A stretch of DNA of 64,000 nucleotides from an uncultured Candidatus Melainabacteria bacterium (GCA_934692485.1 CAKUTX010000001.1:358249-422248); one strand, 5' to 3'; shown: positions 8,069-18,133, numbered from the stretch's first letter. The notes: a model not told the origin generated them from the sequence alone. Made by a program: numbers and translations.

Positions 8069-10288
8069 TTACATTCTTGTTATTGTAAGAAGCATTTCGT
8101 TAGGCACAAAATAATCTTTCACACCATAATTTGCGTTTACAAACAAAAATTCAAGAGTATCACCGCTATTAATCTCTATACTATCAAACGGAATTTTTAT
8201 ATCAACAACATTGTCATAGATTGCAGTTATATTCTTTGACGTTGTTATTACCCATAAATTATTTGGAATTGCACGTACAAGTCTTACTAAATTTATTTCT
8301 CCGTCATAGATAGAAATTTGCAATTCATTATGAAACTTCTCTTTGGAAATCGGTAATATACTTTCGGTTTTTTGAATTATTCTTATCGGAGAAAGCGACT
8401 GCTTTTTACTTTGATTTCTTGTATAAATATACATTTGGTTAACTTGTTTTAAGAGAGCTGGATTTTCTTTTATAAACTCATTTATATACAAACGCAAATA
8501 CAAATTGTCTTTATCATAACCAAAATAAATTTTATCATAAAATTTGTTTTCTTTCAGCACTGGCCCATCAGGAATTCTTATACATCCAGCATCAATCCAT
8601 TCATTATCATCTTCAAATTTTCCGTTTATTTTAGGTGAAATTTCATGTTTTGGGTATCTTGATGGTTTTGAAATTGCTGATAATAAAGGAACATCCAAAT
8701 ATTCAGGAGATTTCAATCCCAAGAAATTATAAATATTTTTCAAATGTTCTCTAAATATGTAATCAAATATATTGTCGCGACCAGAATCATTTGGTTCGCC
8801 ATACCACCAAAACCAGTCACTGCCCTCACAAATAAACAATTCTTTTTTTGCTGCTTCAATATTTGGATTAAGAGGATTTTCTTTAACAAAATTACTAAAA
8901 TCATCTCTAACTTGTTTCAAATATGTCCAAGCAAGATTTTTCAACGGTTCATCTATCCACAGTTTAAAATTACGATTAATCCAAGAGCCAGAACTTAGAT
9001 TATTCAACGGTTTTGGAGTATCTTTTTCCAAATAATCACTTATCAAAACTGTTTCTAAAGTATCGTCATTTTCAATCAATGAATATATTTTTGATAAAAA
9101 TTCTTCGCCATCCTGACTATAATTTTCCCAGCAATTTTCTCCATCCATTGCAATCGTTAACAAGTGATGCTCGTCTGGAGAAGAAAGTAATTTGTCTTGC
9201 GCCACTTTAATCCTGTCATACAAATCGTTTGCAGCGCCCTCTGCAGAATGATTTGGATATTCAAAACCAATTAAATTAGGCAGCATTGCATCTCGGAAAA
9301 TAATATTCATTCCATTATAATTATAGGATTTCAACAGATGATAAGGATCCTCCAAATACCCCCTAAAATCCCTAACAAATTCGAAGTTCAAAGAATTTGA
9401 TAGAATTCCTTCATCTGAAATCGTCCATTCAACACCAAGCTCTTTCAACATTTCAGGAACTTTTGGAGTAATACAGTGTTCTGACGGCCATATTCCACGA
9501 GGACGCTTGCCAAAAAGTTCTTCAATTCTATCAATGGCAGCTTTAGTTTGCATTTTTGCATCAAGTTCCATATTTAAGTTTTGTGGCAAGTCATCTGTCT
9601 TTACAACATCATTTATATCCAGCAAAATCGGCAAAATCGGATGATAATAAGGGCTTGTAGTTATTTCTATTTTGCCTTTTTCCATAAATTTTTTATATGT
9701 AGGAATAATTTTTCTGATAATATCGCGCTGAATTTCTATAATCTTAATCCTATCCTCAAGCGAATAGTTTTTGCCTTTTTTTATAAGCTTTTTTAAATCA
9801 GGATATTTATTTTTGTATGTCAAATCAAACCAAGCAAGATTAAAAAGCGCCATAAGGTCAGAATATTCCTGATCTGTAAAAATATTTATATCACCCGTTT
9901 CATTGAGTTGGGCTTTTTGATAAAGTCTGTTATATTCTTCATTTGGCAAAATCATGTAATGAAAATTTGCATCAAAAAAATTGTTTATAATAAACTCTTT
10001 GTCATCATCGGTCAAATCCTCAACAGGCTTAACTGTCAAACGAGAATGAATATCGTGCAAGTTATTTTGACCATAATCAATTAACGAATCTAAAAGCACA
10101 GGAACAAGATTGAAATTAAGTTTAACATTTTTAAATTTATCAAGAATAGTAACCATATCAAGATAATCTTTTATGGCATGCAAACGCACCCACGGCATTA
10201 AGAAATCTCCAGCTGGTGTTAATTGATAAACCGGCTGGTGCATGTGCCAATAAAAAGCTATAGATAATTTTTTAGTCTGTGCCACCAT
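8069..10288 (-). CDS. Glycoside hydrolase family 57 (alpha-amylase/pullulanase type)
   Basis: 739 aa. The N-terminus shows the GH57 hallmark IAFYWHMHQPVY. Further GH57-like conserved regions follow: GKIEITTSPYYHPILPILL (region 2), KRPRGIWPSEH with TISDEGIL (region 3, the Glu being the probable nucleophile), and LTIAMDGENCWENY (region 4, the Asp as probable acid/base). Family members cleave or transfer alpha-glucans such as glycogen or starch. The C-terminal 200 residues look like a beta-rich accessory domain. No signal peptide is visible, so it probably acts on internal glycogen. The 5' region is AT-rich without a clear ribosome binding site, so the start is likely but not certain. Confidence 0.88.
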   Translation of the reverse strand: MVAQTKKLSIAFYWHMHQPVYQLTPAGDFLMPWVRLHAIKDYLDMVTILDKFKNVKLNFNLVPVLLDSLIDYGQNNLHDIHSRLTVKPVEDLTDDDKEFIINNFFDANFHYMILPNEEYNRLYQKAQLNETGDINIFTDQEYSDLMALFNLAWFDLTYKNKYPDLKKLIKKGKNYSLEDRIKIIEIQRDIIRKIIPTYKKFMEKGKIEITTSPYYHPILPILLDINDVVKTDDLPQNLNMELDAKMQTKAAIDRIEELFGKRPRGIWPSEHCITPKVPEMLKELGVEWTISDEGILSNSLNFEFVRDFRGYLEDPYHLLKSYNYNGMNIIFRDAMLPNLIGFEYPNHSAEGAANDLYDRIKVAQDKLLSSPDEHHLLTIAMDGENCWENYSQDGEEFLSKIYSLIENDDTLETVLISDYLEKDTPKPLNNLSSGSWINRNFKLWIDEPLKNLAWTYLKQVRDDFSNFVKENPLNPNIEAAKKELFICEGSDWFWWYGEPNDSGRDNIFDYIFREHLKNIYNFLGLKSPEYLDVPLLSAISKPSRYPKHEISPKINGKFEDDNEWIDAGCIRIPDGPVLKENKFYDKIYFGYDKDNLYLRLYINEFIKENPALLKQVNQMYIYTRNQSKKQSLSPIRIIQKTESILPISKEKFHNELQISIYDGEINLVRLVRAIPNNLWVITTSKNITAIYDNVVDIKIPFDSIEINSGDTLEFLFVNANYGVKDYFVPNEMLLTITRM

Positions 10289-10355
10289 AAATCTAACTAT
10301 TCTATAAAATTAATTATAGCATTCAAATAATAAAAAATAAATAAGTTAATATTCA

Positions 10356-10634
10356 TTAAATATTATGCATATTGTCAAAAATTTCTTTTCGTTGAATCCA
10401 AACTTCCATACCAAGCTCGTTTCCAGTATTAGTTAAAACTTCTTTTATTTCTTTAAAAGAATATTTAGATTTCTCAATATTACACAACATGAACATTACA
10501 AAATGACCTTGCATTAATGTTTGCTTAATATCCTCGATATTAACTTCATATTCTGCTAAAACTGCGGAAACCTTCGCAACAATTCCAACTTTGTCTACAC
10601 CTGAAACTGTTATGATAACTTGTTGATCTGACAT
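10356..10634 (-). CDS. ACT domain protein (UPF0237-like)
   Basis: 92 aa, a single ACT domain (VIITVSGVDKVGIVAKVSAV ... MQGHFVMFMLCNIEKS), the fold that binds amino acids and controls enzymes or transport. The ATG lies inside the end of the upstream alanine symporter gene (25-nt overlap) with GAGGATGA as ribosome binding site, so translation is probably coupled. This placement suggests it senses an amino acid, perhaps one moved by the symporter; that link is inference. Confidence 0.85.
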   Translation of the reverse strand: MSDQQVIITVSGVDKVGIVAKVSAVLAEYEVNIEDIKQTLMQGHFVMFMLCNIEKSKYSFKEIKEVLTNTGNELGMEVWIQRKEIFDNMHNI

Positions 10635-12184
10635 TCTACTTCATCCTCTGCTTCTACAGTAACTTCTGCCGGCTTTAGCCAATCTCTGTTAATTAATTTA
10701 CCAATTTGGTGAACTCTACAGTACTCAGCCAAATCCTTTTTAATTTCCGGAGCCAAAATATACATTGCAATAATGTTTGGAATAGACATTGCAATCATCA
10801 TAGCATCTGTAATATTGATAACGGATGTAACGTTCAAAACAGAACCAATTATAATGAACGCACAATAAATAAATTGGAAAGTAAGAGTTCTTTTTCTTCC
10901 TTCACCAAACAAGAAATTCCAAGATTTTTGACCGTAATATGCCCAGCTGATAATAGTTGATAATGCATACAATAAAACAATTCCAGCCAACAATGTTGGG
11001 AAGAACGGCATTACAGACGAAATAGCATCTGATGTCATTTCAATACCAGATGTATGTCCAGCATGCGTTTTATAAACACCTGTGATTACAATTGCAAATG
11101 CTGTTAATGTGCACATAAAACCTGTCAAAAACGGGTCAAGCAATGCTACAAAACCCTGAGATAAAGGTTCATCAGTTTTTACTGTCGCATATACAATTGG
11201 TGCAGAACCTGTTCCAGCTTCATTTGATTGAACAGAACGTCTTAATCCCATAATCATGGCAACAAACATACCGCCATAAATTGATTCAGGTCTGAATGCT
11301 TCTTTTACTATAATCCAAGCCGCATGCGGAACAAGTTTTATATTACAAATAATTACAGCCATCGCTGCAAACAAGTAAATAAATATTTTTAATGGAACAA
11401 TCTTTTCAGTAACTTTTACGATATTTTTAATACCGCCGATGACAATTAAACCTACTACAATTGCCATACCCAAGCCGATTACCCAGTGAAAATTATGCAT
11501 AGCGCCGTTTTCACCACCGCAAACGTTAATAAATTGGTTTGCAGCCTGATTTATTTGAATCATATTACCGCCAGTAATACCTCCGCAAATACAAAGAATT
11601 GCAAACATTACAGACAAAGGTTGGCCCAACCATCTTAATTTCTTTCTTGTCAAACCATGCGCCATATAATGCATAGGTCCACCAGAAATTGATCCATCTA
11701 AATTAAATCTTCTATATTTCACAGCCAAAGAAGCTTCTACAAACTTCAAAGACATGCCTAACAATGCCCCGACTATAATCCAAAAAGCAGCTCCAGGGCC
11801 ACCCATAGAAATTGCAATAGCAACACCAGCGATACTTCCAAGCCCGATTGTCCCTGACAATGCTGTCATAAGAGCTTGAAATGCAGATGTTTCACCAGAA
11901 CCATCGCCTGTTTTTTTAGGTTTACATACAACATCAATCGCATGCTTAAATCCCCAAACAGCTATTCCTCTTAAATAGAAGGTAAAAAATATACCCGCAA
12001 ACAAAATCCAGAAAATTATAATAGGAACATCCGCGCCAAAAACATGAATAGGATGAAATATTACAGCTGCAATAGCGTCGGACACAGGCGCCACATTTTT
12101 ATCCATAAATGCATCTATACTGAATGCATTTGCCTGTTGAATGTTAAATAATAGTGTCAAAAGTACAATTAAAATTTTCTTCAT
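10610..12184 (-). CDS. Sodium:alanine symporter family protein (AGCS)
   Basis: 524 aa and very hydrophobic. Family signatures include ALSGTIGLGSIAGVAIAISM and GGPGAAFWIIVGALLGMS, ISGGPMHYM, and RRSVQSNEAGTGSAPIV. It imports alanine or glycine with sodium across the inner membrane. The N-terminus MKKILIVLLTLLFNIQQANA looks like a cleavable signal peptide, which some members have. The start ATG follows CGAAAGGAAAAAATTA. It overlaps the downstream ACT-domain gene. Confidence 0.93.
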   Translation of the reverse strand: MKKILIVLLTLLFNIQQANAFSIDAFMDKNVAPVSDAIAAVIFHPIHVFGADVPIIIFWILFAGIFFTFYLRGIAVWGFKHAIDVVCKPKKTGDGSGETSAFQALMTALSGTIGLGSIAGVAIAISMGGPGAAFWIIVGALLGMSLKFVEASLAVKYRRFNLDGSISGGPMHYMAHGLTRKKLRWLGQPLSVMFAILCICGGITGGNMIQINQAANQFINVCGGENGAMHNFHWVIGLGMAIVVGLIVIGGIKNIVKVTEKIVPLKIFIYLFAAMAVIICNIKLVPHAAWIIVKEAFRPESIYGGMFVAMIMGLRRSVQSNEAGTGSAPIVYATVKTDEPLSQGFVALLDPFLTGFMCTLTAFAIVITGVYKTHAGHTSGIEMTSDAISSVMPFFPTLLAGIVLLYALSTIISWAYYGQKSWNFLFGEGRKRTLTFQFIYCAFIIIGSVLNVTSVINITDAMMIAMSIPNIIAMYILAPEIKKDLAEYCRVHQIGKLINRDWLKPAEVTVEAEDEVECQINKLS

Positions 12185-12290
12185 TAATTTTTTCCTTTCG
12201 GGTATAAGGTTTTTCGGCTACTCTACAAAAAGGGCAAATCACCAACCCTCACATTATACTATCAAAAACATGATTATTGGTATCAAATCT

Positions 12291-13376
12291 TTACATAATC
12301 TTAAAGATTTGTTGCAAATAATCATACGCGCATTTGGTAGATACGTATTGACAAATAGTATCGAAACTATTGCTATACAATGTTTTTAGCTCATCAGCAG
12401 TCAGATTTTCTATATTAAGAAGTGTTTCTTTTACGCTTTTAATTGTCGGCTCTGTTAAAAATCCGTTTTCTCCGTTTTTTATAATTCCGTCAATCCCGTC
12501 ACCTTTTGTGCAGACAGTAATACAGCCCTGTGACATTGCCTCCAAGTACACCATGCCGAATGTTTCCCCAACACTTGGCAACACAAAGACATCACTTTCG
12601 CGCATTTTTTCTAAAACTTCTTTATTTGGCAAATGTCCTAAAAACTTAACATTCGCATCTGTTTGTTCAAGTTTTTTTCGGTCTTTTCCATCTCCAATAA
12701 CCGTCAGCTCAAAGTTTTCAAGATTTTTACAAGCCTCTATAACTTTGTCAATATTTTTTCGTTTTTTGAAATTTGCACAAGTCAAAACCTTTATTTTTCG
12801 CTTGTCAAATGTTTTAAAATTTGGTTGTCGAATTATATTTTCATCAACTCCTGATGGAGCAACAAACATTTTTTCACTAAATTCAGGATATAATTTGAGT
12901 AACTTATTTTTTATTACAAACGAACGACAAGCTATAGCTTTCGCATTACGCAAAGCCTGTTCCAACCGCTTTTTAAAATGAAATTTGTATAACATTTTTG
13001 ACAAAACTTCCAAATCAGAATTATGAATTCCTGCAACAAATGGAACTCCTAATTTATCCGCAAACAAAATCCCTGATGGCATATGCGCAATAACCAAGTC
13101 AAATTTTGACGGATTAAAATCTTGGTATTTCTTAATTTTTTCCAAAACATTAAAGCAAAATGGTGTCCAATAATTAACGTTCAAGATATTTTCATACTCT
13201 TTCGTTTTATAAAACGTTTTTTTTCGCACAAAAGAATTCAATATAAAATTCGGCTTAATTATTTTTACATTATGCCCAAGCTTTTGCCACTCACTAACAA
13301 AATTCAAAAGTGTGCGAGGAGTCGTTTTTTCTTCAATCTTTACCGGATATAAATCTGTAACAAAAAGAATATTCAT
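12291..13376 (-). CDS. Glycosyltransferase family 4 (GT-B fold)
   Basis: 361 aa. The C-terminal half has the GT4 pattern LGHLPNKEVLEKMRESDVFV followed by LPSVGETFGMVYLEAMSQGC, with the E-x7-E donor-binding motif, and a KxxxxK region near KKRKNIDKV. It transfers a sugar from a nucleotide donor, probably to a cell-envelope glycan; donor and acceptor cannot be read from the sequence. It has no ribosome binding site: TATAAT (13383-13388 on this strand) ends 6 nt before the ATG, so the mRNA is probably leaderless. Confidence 0.9.
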   Translation of the reverse strand: MNILFVTDLYPVKIEEKTTPRTLLNFVSEWQKLGHNVKIIKPNFILNSFVRKKTFYKTKEYENILNVNYWTPFCFNVLEKIKKYQDFNPSKFDLVIAHMPSGILFADKLGVPFVAGIHNSDLEVLSKMLYKFHFKKRLEQALRNAKAIACRSFVIKNKLLKLYPEFSEKMFVAPSGVDENIIRQPNFKTFDKRKIKVLTCANFKKRKNIDKVIEACKNLENFELTVIGDGKDRKKLEQTDANVKFLGHLPNKEVLEKMRESDVFVLPSVGETFGMVYLEAMSQGCITVCTKGDGIDGIIKNGENGFLTEPTIKSVKETLLNIENLTADELKTLYSNSFDTICQYVSTKCAYDYLQQIFKIM

Positions 13377-13382
13377 ACACCA

Positions 13383-13388
13383 ATTATA
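13383..13388 (-). promoter_or_regulatory. -10 element, leaderless start of the glycosyltransferase
   Basis: TATAAT on the minus strand with a 6-nt gap (13377-13382) to the ATG. No Shine-Dalgarno sequence. Confidence 0.6.
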
Positions 13389-13451
13389 ATATAAACCATA
13401 TTGTAAAAGCTATTTGTTTTTATTAAAATTTTTTGAGAAAGAGGATATTTT

Positions 13452-13937
13452 ATGGAACACGATTATAAATTTTACTTAGATAAAGGAATTTCAGAAACAA
13501 ATGAAGGCAAGTTTGACGAGGCTCTTCACTCTTTAGACAAGGCAATATCCTTAAACCCTGATTGTGCAATGTGTTATTTTTCTATGGCAATAGTTTTTCA
13601 TAATATTGGAGAATACGAAACAGCTTACGAAAATTACACAAAAGCTATAGAGCTTAATCACAAAATGACTGATGCGTATTTCAACAGAGCTCAAACTCTT
13701 TTAGCCGATAAAGAAGCCGATGAAGAAAAACTAAAATCGGCAATATCTGATTTTGATAAAGCTATAGAACTTGATTCTAAATTTATAGACGCATTGTACT
13801 ACAAAGCAGTAGTTCAAAAGAAATTAAAAGATTACAAAGGAGCAGTTGAAACATTAGATAAAGTTTTGGCAATTGAGCCGAAAGCAGTGTATTCTAATGC
13901 ATTGAAAAAGCTTATTTTACAGAAATATCTAGTCTAA
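13452..13937 (+). CDS. Tetratricopeptide repeat protein
   Basis: 161 aa with about four TPR units (for example GKFDEALHSLDKAISLNPDC, GEYETAYENYTKAIELN and KDYKGAVETLDKVLAIEPK). It is a protein-protein interaction scaffold without catalytic motif or signal peptide, so probably cytoplasmic. The start follows GAAAGAGGATATTTT. Partner unknown. Confidence 0.88.
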   Translation: MEHDYKFYLDKGISETNEGKFDEALHSLDKAISLNPDCAMCYFSMAIVFHNIGEYETAYENYTKAIELNHKMTDAYFNRAQTLLADKEADEEKLKSAISDFDKAIELDSKFIDALYYKAVVQKKLKDYKGAVETLDKVLAIEPKAVYSNALKKLILQKYLV

Positions 13938-14029
13938 ATCTTTATAAATTTTAACATGCTTCTTGATTTTTATAATTTTTAATATATGATAAAAATACAA
14001 CAAAACTAGCTAGAAAAGGAAATAAAACT

Positions 14030-14221
14030 ATGTCAAAAAAATGTGATGTATGCGGAAAAGCACCGATTAAAGCAGCGAAATTAACATTCTCTCATAAACA
14101 GATTGTTCATACACAAGAACCTAACTTGCAATCAGTTAAAGTTAATGTAAACGGAACAACTAAGAGAATTAAAGTTTGTACATCTTGCTTAAGAGCAGGA
14201 AAAGTTCAAAAAGCTATTTAG
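14030..14221 (+). CDS. rpmB: 50S ribosomal protein L28
   Basis: 63 aa, a component of the large ribosomal subunit. It has the L28 pattern MSKKCDVCGKAPIKAAKL and a C-terminal CTSCLRAGKV, i.e. the zinc-binding form with two CxxC pairs. The ATG follows AAAAGGAAATAAAACT. A strong terminator follows at 14250, so it is monocistronic. Confidence 0.95.
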   Translation: MSKKCDVCGKAPIKAAKLTFSHKQIVHTQEPNLQSVKVNVNGTTKRIKVCTSCLRAGKVQKAI

Positions 14222-14249
14222 TCGCTCTTAAAGTAAAACAAAAGAAATT

Positions 14250-14280
14250 AAAAGAGAACCTTTCAAAAGGTTCTCTTTTT
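14250..14280. terminator. Terminator after rpmB
   Basis: A perfect 14-bp inverted repeat (AAAAGAGAACCTTT / AAAGGTTCTCTTTT) with a 2-nt centre followed by T's. Confidence 0.9.
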
Positions 14281-14303
14281 TCATATATTAAATTCACCGA
14301 TTT

Positions 14304-15131
14304 TTATATAACAGATTTTTTGAAATTTTTATATTCAAATACAAATTGCAAATTCATATAACTACTATCTGATTTCATATATTTTGCATAAGGCACAACT
14401 TTTTCAGCCGCAGAGATTATGGAACGATCGGTCATCTTGTCGCCTGAAGATTTTGCGAATTTGTAATTTTGCAAACTTCCATCAGCACCTATCTGTAATA
14501 TAACTATAGTCTGAGTTTTCTTACCTGATTTTGGAGGCTGCCAATTTGAATTAAGTTGTTCAGCAATTTCTGCAACATATTCTTTAATATCAGTCGCTCT
14601 TGATACACGTTGTGCAAGCTGATAATTCGGAATATCGCTATTTACAGGTTTTACTGGATGATATTCAGGGAGCACTGTTTCTTCAGGTTGTGGTGCTTTA
14701 AACAATGGTCTGACTTCTGAAACAATTTCATCTACACTTTTCACATTAGGGCCAGTTCCGTAAATCGAGTCAGAAATATATTTTTGAGAATAGCTTAACA
14801 AAGAACCGTCTTCAACATTTTTCATAAAAGCGTGAGGATTTGCAAATATTTTATACGGATTGTAATCAAGAATATCAAAGTCATTAGAATTTATAATTCC
14901 AACTTGATTTGTTTTAAGATTTGCTTTTATATACGCAACTTTTTCAGGTTTTCTGTCAACCTGATATTTAATAGCATACAAATATTCATTATCATTAATT
15001 TTTTTAATTGTATCTTTGTCTATCGACATGTTTAGATTTGGAATATCTGTTTTAATATATTGCCAATCCTGCGCATTTACAGAAAGACCTGCTATTAGCA
15101 AAACAACAGATAATAATAATTTCTTTTTCAT
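14304..15131 (-). CDS. Secreted protein with adhesin-E-like and TonB-C-like domains
   Basis: 275 aa. A Sec signal peptide is clear (MKKKLLLSVVLLIAGLSVNA, cleaved before QDWQ). Residues about 22-110 (DWQYIKTDIPNLNMSIDKDT...) resemble the surface-adhesin E fold. Residues about 185-270 (LNSNWQPPKSGKKTQTIVIL ... DGSLQNYKFAKSSGDKMTDR) resemble a TonB C-terminal domain. There is no N-terminal TonB anchor, so it is likely a periplasmic or envelope protein rather than an energy transducer. Start supported by GCGAGGGTGAAAT. Precise role unknown. Confidence 0.7.
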   Translation of the reverse strand: MKKKLLLSVVLLIAGLSVNAQDWQYIKTDIPNLNMSIDKDTIKKINDNEYLYAIKYQVDRKPEKVAYIKANLKTNQVGIINSNDFDILDYNPYKIFANPHAFMKNVEDGSLLSYSQKYISDSIYGTGPNVKSVDEIVSEVRPLFKAPQPEETVLPEYHPVKPVNSDIPNYQLAQRVSRATDIKEYVAEIAEQLNSNWQPPKSGKKTQTIVILQIGADGSLQNYKFAKSSGDKMTDRSIISAAEKVVPYAKYMKSDSSYMNLQFVFEYKNFKKSVI

Positions 15132-15309
15132 ATTTCACCCTCGCAAATTACATTTTATACATATTTAACACAAAATCAACATAAAAAACACCCTACAATA
15201 ATATTAAATTTTTATTATTAAGTGATGTTACAAGATGGCAAAAATTATTTGTCTTTTTTCCATATGTAAAATAGAATATAAGTGGAGAAATTTTGAGGGA
15301 TAAAAATAA

Positions 15310-15807
15310 ATGATATTAGAACAAGAGTTGAAGGGAAAGACTTTATCTCCGCAAGAGGTGAGAAGCATTTTAAAAACAGATAACAAAGAAATTGTTGAAT
15401 TATGCAAACGAGCTTCTATTTTGCCGAGAAAAAACAGTAAAGGTCAAACTTATTTTTCTTATGAAGAAGTTAAAAATCTAAGACGAGTTCAGGCTATGAA
15501 AGGTGCCTCAATGCCTCCTGCAAAAACAGCCCCAAAACAGCCTTCACCAGTTTTGAACATTTTAGCTTCTATTAAAGATATGGAAAATAATCTCAGCGAC
15601 AAGATTGCCAAAGTTATTGACGAAAAACTTGAAGGCATGGACGAAGTCGTTGTTGAACTTATTCGTTGCAAAACTGACAACGAAACTTTAAGACAAAAAA
15701 TCATTGACCTGAATAAAGAAATTTATCAGTTGAAAAACGAACTTAACACTTACAAACCTGTAGGTTTTGGGTTCTATGCTAAAAAAGAGAAACACGCTTG
15801 GGAATAA
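15310..15807 (+). CDS. MerR-type helix-turn-helix protein with C-terminal coiled coil
   Basis: 165 aa. The N-terminal about 60 residues (LSPQEVRSILKTDNKEIVEL, then YFSYEEVKNLRRVQ) resemble the MerR/excisionase-like winged helix. The C-terminus is a heptad-rich helix (KTDNETLRQKIIDLNKEIYQ) fit for dimerisation, joined by a Pro-rich linker. Start after TTGAGGGATAAAAATA. It lies 45 nt upstream of recA in the same direction and may be co-transcribed with it. Its target is unknown. Confidence 0.65.
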   Translation: MILEQELKGKTLSPQEVRSILKTDNKEIVELCKRASILPRKNSKGQTYFSYEEVKNLRRVQAMKGASMPPAKTAPKQPSPVLNILASIKDMENNLSDKIAKVIDEKLEGMDEVVVELIRCKTDNETLRQKIIDLNKEIYQLKNELNTYKPVGFGFYAKKEKHAWE

Positions 15808-15852
15808 TTTTTTAAAATTATTCAAAAAGTTTTAACATAAAGGAATAGACAT

Positions 15853-16911
15853 ATGGCAGTAAAAGAAAAAGAAGTTGCTACAAACGTTAACGACAGAGAA
15901 AAAGCACTAAAATTAGCGATAGAAAAAATCGAAAAAGATTTTGGTAAAGGTTCTATTATGAAACTTGGCGACAAAGCTACTGTCAACGTTGACGCTATTC
16001 CGACAGGTGCTTTGTCATTAGACGTTGCACTTGGTATCGGCGGAATTCCTCGTGGCCGTATTATTGAAATTTATGGTCCGGAAAGTTCAGGTAAAACAAC
16101 TCTTGCACAACATATTGTTGCAGAATGCCAAAAACGTGGCGGAATTGCTGCCTTTGTGGATGCGGAACACGCTCTTGACCCTGAATATGCGAGAAACCTA
16201 GGTGTAAAAGTTGATGATTTGCTTATTTCTCAGCCTGACACAGGGGAACAAGCACTTGATATTACAGAAGAATTGGTTCGTTCTGGTGCTGTAGATGTCG
16301 TTGTTGTCGACTCTGTAGCTGCACTTGTTCCAAAAGCTGAAATTGAAGGTTCAATGGAAGACCAACAAATGGGCTTGCAAGCTCGTTTGATGAGCAAAGC
16401 TCTTAGAAAATTAACTGGTATAATCGGCAAAACTAACACTACTGTTATCTTTATCAACCAATTAAGAATGAAAATTGGTGTTATGTACGGAAATCCAGAA
16501 ACCACAACTGGTGGTAACGCGCTTAAATATTACGCATCAGTACGCATGGAAATCAAACGTACAGAAGGTGTTAAAGGTGAAGACGGAGATGTTGGAAACC
16601 ACGTCAGAGTGCGCGTGTTGAAAAACAAAGTTGCTCCTCCGTTCAGAACTGCTGAATTTGATATTATATTTGGTAAAGGAATTTGTAAAGTAGGAAATAT
16701 TCTTGACGTAGCTGTAAATCTTGACATTGTTAAAAAAGCAGGTTCTTGGTTCAGCTTTAGAGAAGAAAAACTTGGTCAGGGCCGTGATAAAGCACGTGAC
16801 TTTTTGACAGCGAACCCTGATATTTTAAAAGAAGTTGAAACTCTTGTTAGAGAAAAATTAGCTGCTCCAAACCAACAGTCTGAAACAGAAACTGTTGAAA
16901 CACAAAGTTAA
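15853..16911 (+). CDS. recA: Recombinase RecA
   Basis: 352 aa, normal length. ATP-dependent strand exchange in homologous recombination and co-protease in the SOS response. Walker A is [13 protein letters not shown] near residue 76, with VVVDSVAAL (Walker B) and the loop 2 region [20 protein letters not shown]. The acidic/polar C-terminal tail is typical. Start after TAAAGGAATAGAC. No SOS box was recognised upstream. Confidence 0.98.
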   Translation: MAVKEKEVATNVNDREKALKLAIEKIEKDFGKGSIMKLGDKATVNVDAIPTGALSLDVALGIGGIPRGRIIEIYGPESSGKTTLAQHIVAECQKRGGIAAFVDAEHALDPEYARNLGVKVDDLLISQPDTGEQALDITEELVRSGAVDVVVVDSVAALVPKAEIEGSMEDQQMGLQARLMSKALRKLTGIIGKTNTTVIFINQLRMKIGVMYGNPETTTGGNALKYYASVRMEIKRTEGVKGEDGDVGNHVRVRVLKNKVAPPFRTAEFDIIFGKGICKVGNILDVAVNLDIVKKAGSWFSFREEKLGQGRDKARDFLTANPDILKEVETLVREKLAAPNQQSETETVETQS

Positions 16912-17075
16912 AAATTTTTTCTTAACATAGATGTAAACATTTGTAAAGCACTTAAAATCCAAATATATTAATTATTTCAGACTATAAACATGTTTTTTAT
17001 ACTATACTAATAGCAACTAAAAACATGTTTATCTTTTATATACACAAGTGTAGAAATAGGAGGTTAAAAACCAAA

Positions 17076-18068
17076 ATGGAAGTCAAAGCAATAAGTACCC
17101 CAAATTTTAGCGGAAGAATTTACAACAAAAAAGAAAATAAAAAACACCAAACACCCCAAGATTACCCTCAAATATCAGCACCAGCTTCTCAACAATCTTC
17201 AAAAGCAATGCGTGATTTGATGGTTGGATTGATGGCATTGGGTGCAGCGACAACAACATTATCAAGCTGTGAACCTGATGCAACCGCAAGCGCAAGTGCC
17301 GAAGCTTCTTCAAGTGCCGTTGCTATAGGCGGTGGATGGCACCATAAAGATACAGTAACAATTATTAAACGCGATACAATTAACCAAACTGATACAGTAA
17401 TTCACACAATTATCAAGCCGATTAACGTAAAAGAATACCCATTTAATCTTGGGGACTCATTAATTGCTCAAGGCAAAAATATTGGAGTTCCGATTGATGG
17501 CCCTCAACCAGACGGTTCCGGCAAAGATAACGTAGTTTATCTAGGTTCAAAAGCACATAACAGATATGATAACAAGTTTTATGAATCAATGATTGATAGT
17601 GTGGGAACAAACAGACGAGAATTGTCTATTGTTTCTAAAATTGTAGATATGTACGATGCCGAAAATCCAAAAACATCTTACATGAAAACTGTTGTCACTG
17701 ATGTACCTGGCAGAGGTATCAAGTTAACAAGATACGTTACAAATTCAGAAACAAAACCTACCGATAAAGAAGAATATTTATGGAATTATGCTGGCTACGA
17801 AGTTCGCACAAACGGTAGAGATGGCAGACGCAATGTTAGATCAATTTTCGACAATAATAACAAGCTTGTCTATAAAGGAGATTACGAAAAAGGTGAAAAC
17901 CCTGGTACATTCTTGTATGGAGCGTTAATATATGATGAAAATACAGGAGATGTAATCAAAGATGACAGCGGCGAACCTGAATTTGCACAATATGACTTTG
18001 ACCAAGCTGTTATTTATTCTGATTATGCAAAAACTTTCTACGTTCCAGGTTGGAACTACGGTGAATAA
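17076..18068 (+). CDS. Hypothetical protein with internal hydrophobic segment and lipobox-like LSSC
   Basis: About 330 aa from ATG 17076, chosen because AGGAGG lies 12 nt upstream; the in-frame ATG at 17025 has no site. The N-terminus MEVKAISTPNFSGRIYNKK is hydrophilic. A hydrophobic stretch LMVGLMALGAATTTLSSC follows at residues 48-65, ending in a lipobox-like LSSC, then a low-complexity Ala/Ser tract. The rest is soluble, with Asp/Thr-rich sequence and no known motif. If it is a lipoprotein, the signal is unusually far from the N-terminus. Function unknown. Confidence 0.6.
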   Translation: MEVKAISTPNFSGRIYNKKENKKHQTPQDYPQISAPASQQSSKAMRDLMVGLMALGAATTTLSSCEPDATASASAEASSSAVAIGGGWHHKDTVTIIKRDTINQTDTVIHTIIKPINVKEYPFNLGDSLIAQGKNIGVPIDGPQPDGSGKDNVVYLGSKAHNRYDNKFYESMIDSVGTNRRELSIVSKIVDMYDAENPKTSYMKTVVTDVPGRGIKLTRYVTNSETKPTDKEEYLWNYAGYEVRTNGRDGRRNVRSIFDNNNKLVYKGDYEKGENPGTFLYGALIYDENTGDVIKDDSGEPEFAQYDFDQAVIYSDYAKTFYVPGWNYGE

Positions 18069-18087
18069 ACTTTCTTTCTACACAACA

Positions 18088-18127
18088 AAACACCCTCTTG
18101 AATAAAGAGGGTGTTTCCGTTTATAAT
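18088..18127 (+). promoter_or_regulatory. Terminator with a promoter nested in it
   Basis: The 12-bp inverted repeat AAACACCCTCTT (18088-18099) / AAGAGGGTGTTT (18105-18116) can terminate the upstream gene. TTGAAT (18098-18103) lies in its loop side and TATAAT (18122-18127) 18 nt on, forming a promoter for the next gene, whose ATG is 6 nt after the -10. Confidence 0.6.
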
Positions 18128-18133
18128 GGTTTT

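Noticed and set aside
12370..12981. Plus-strand ORF of 203 codons inside the glycosyltransferase gene
   Set aside because: Antisense shadow: no ribosome site, and the minus frame has clear GT4 motifs.
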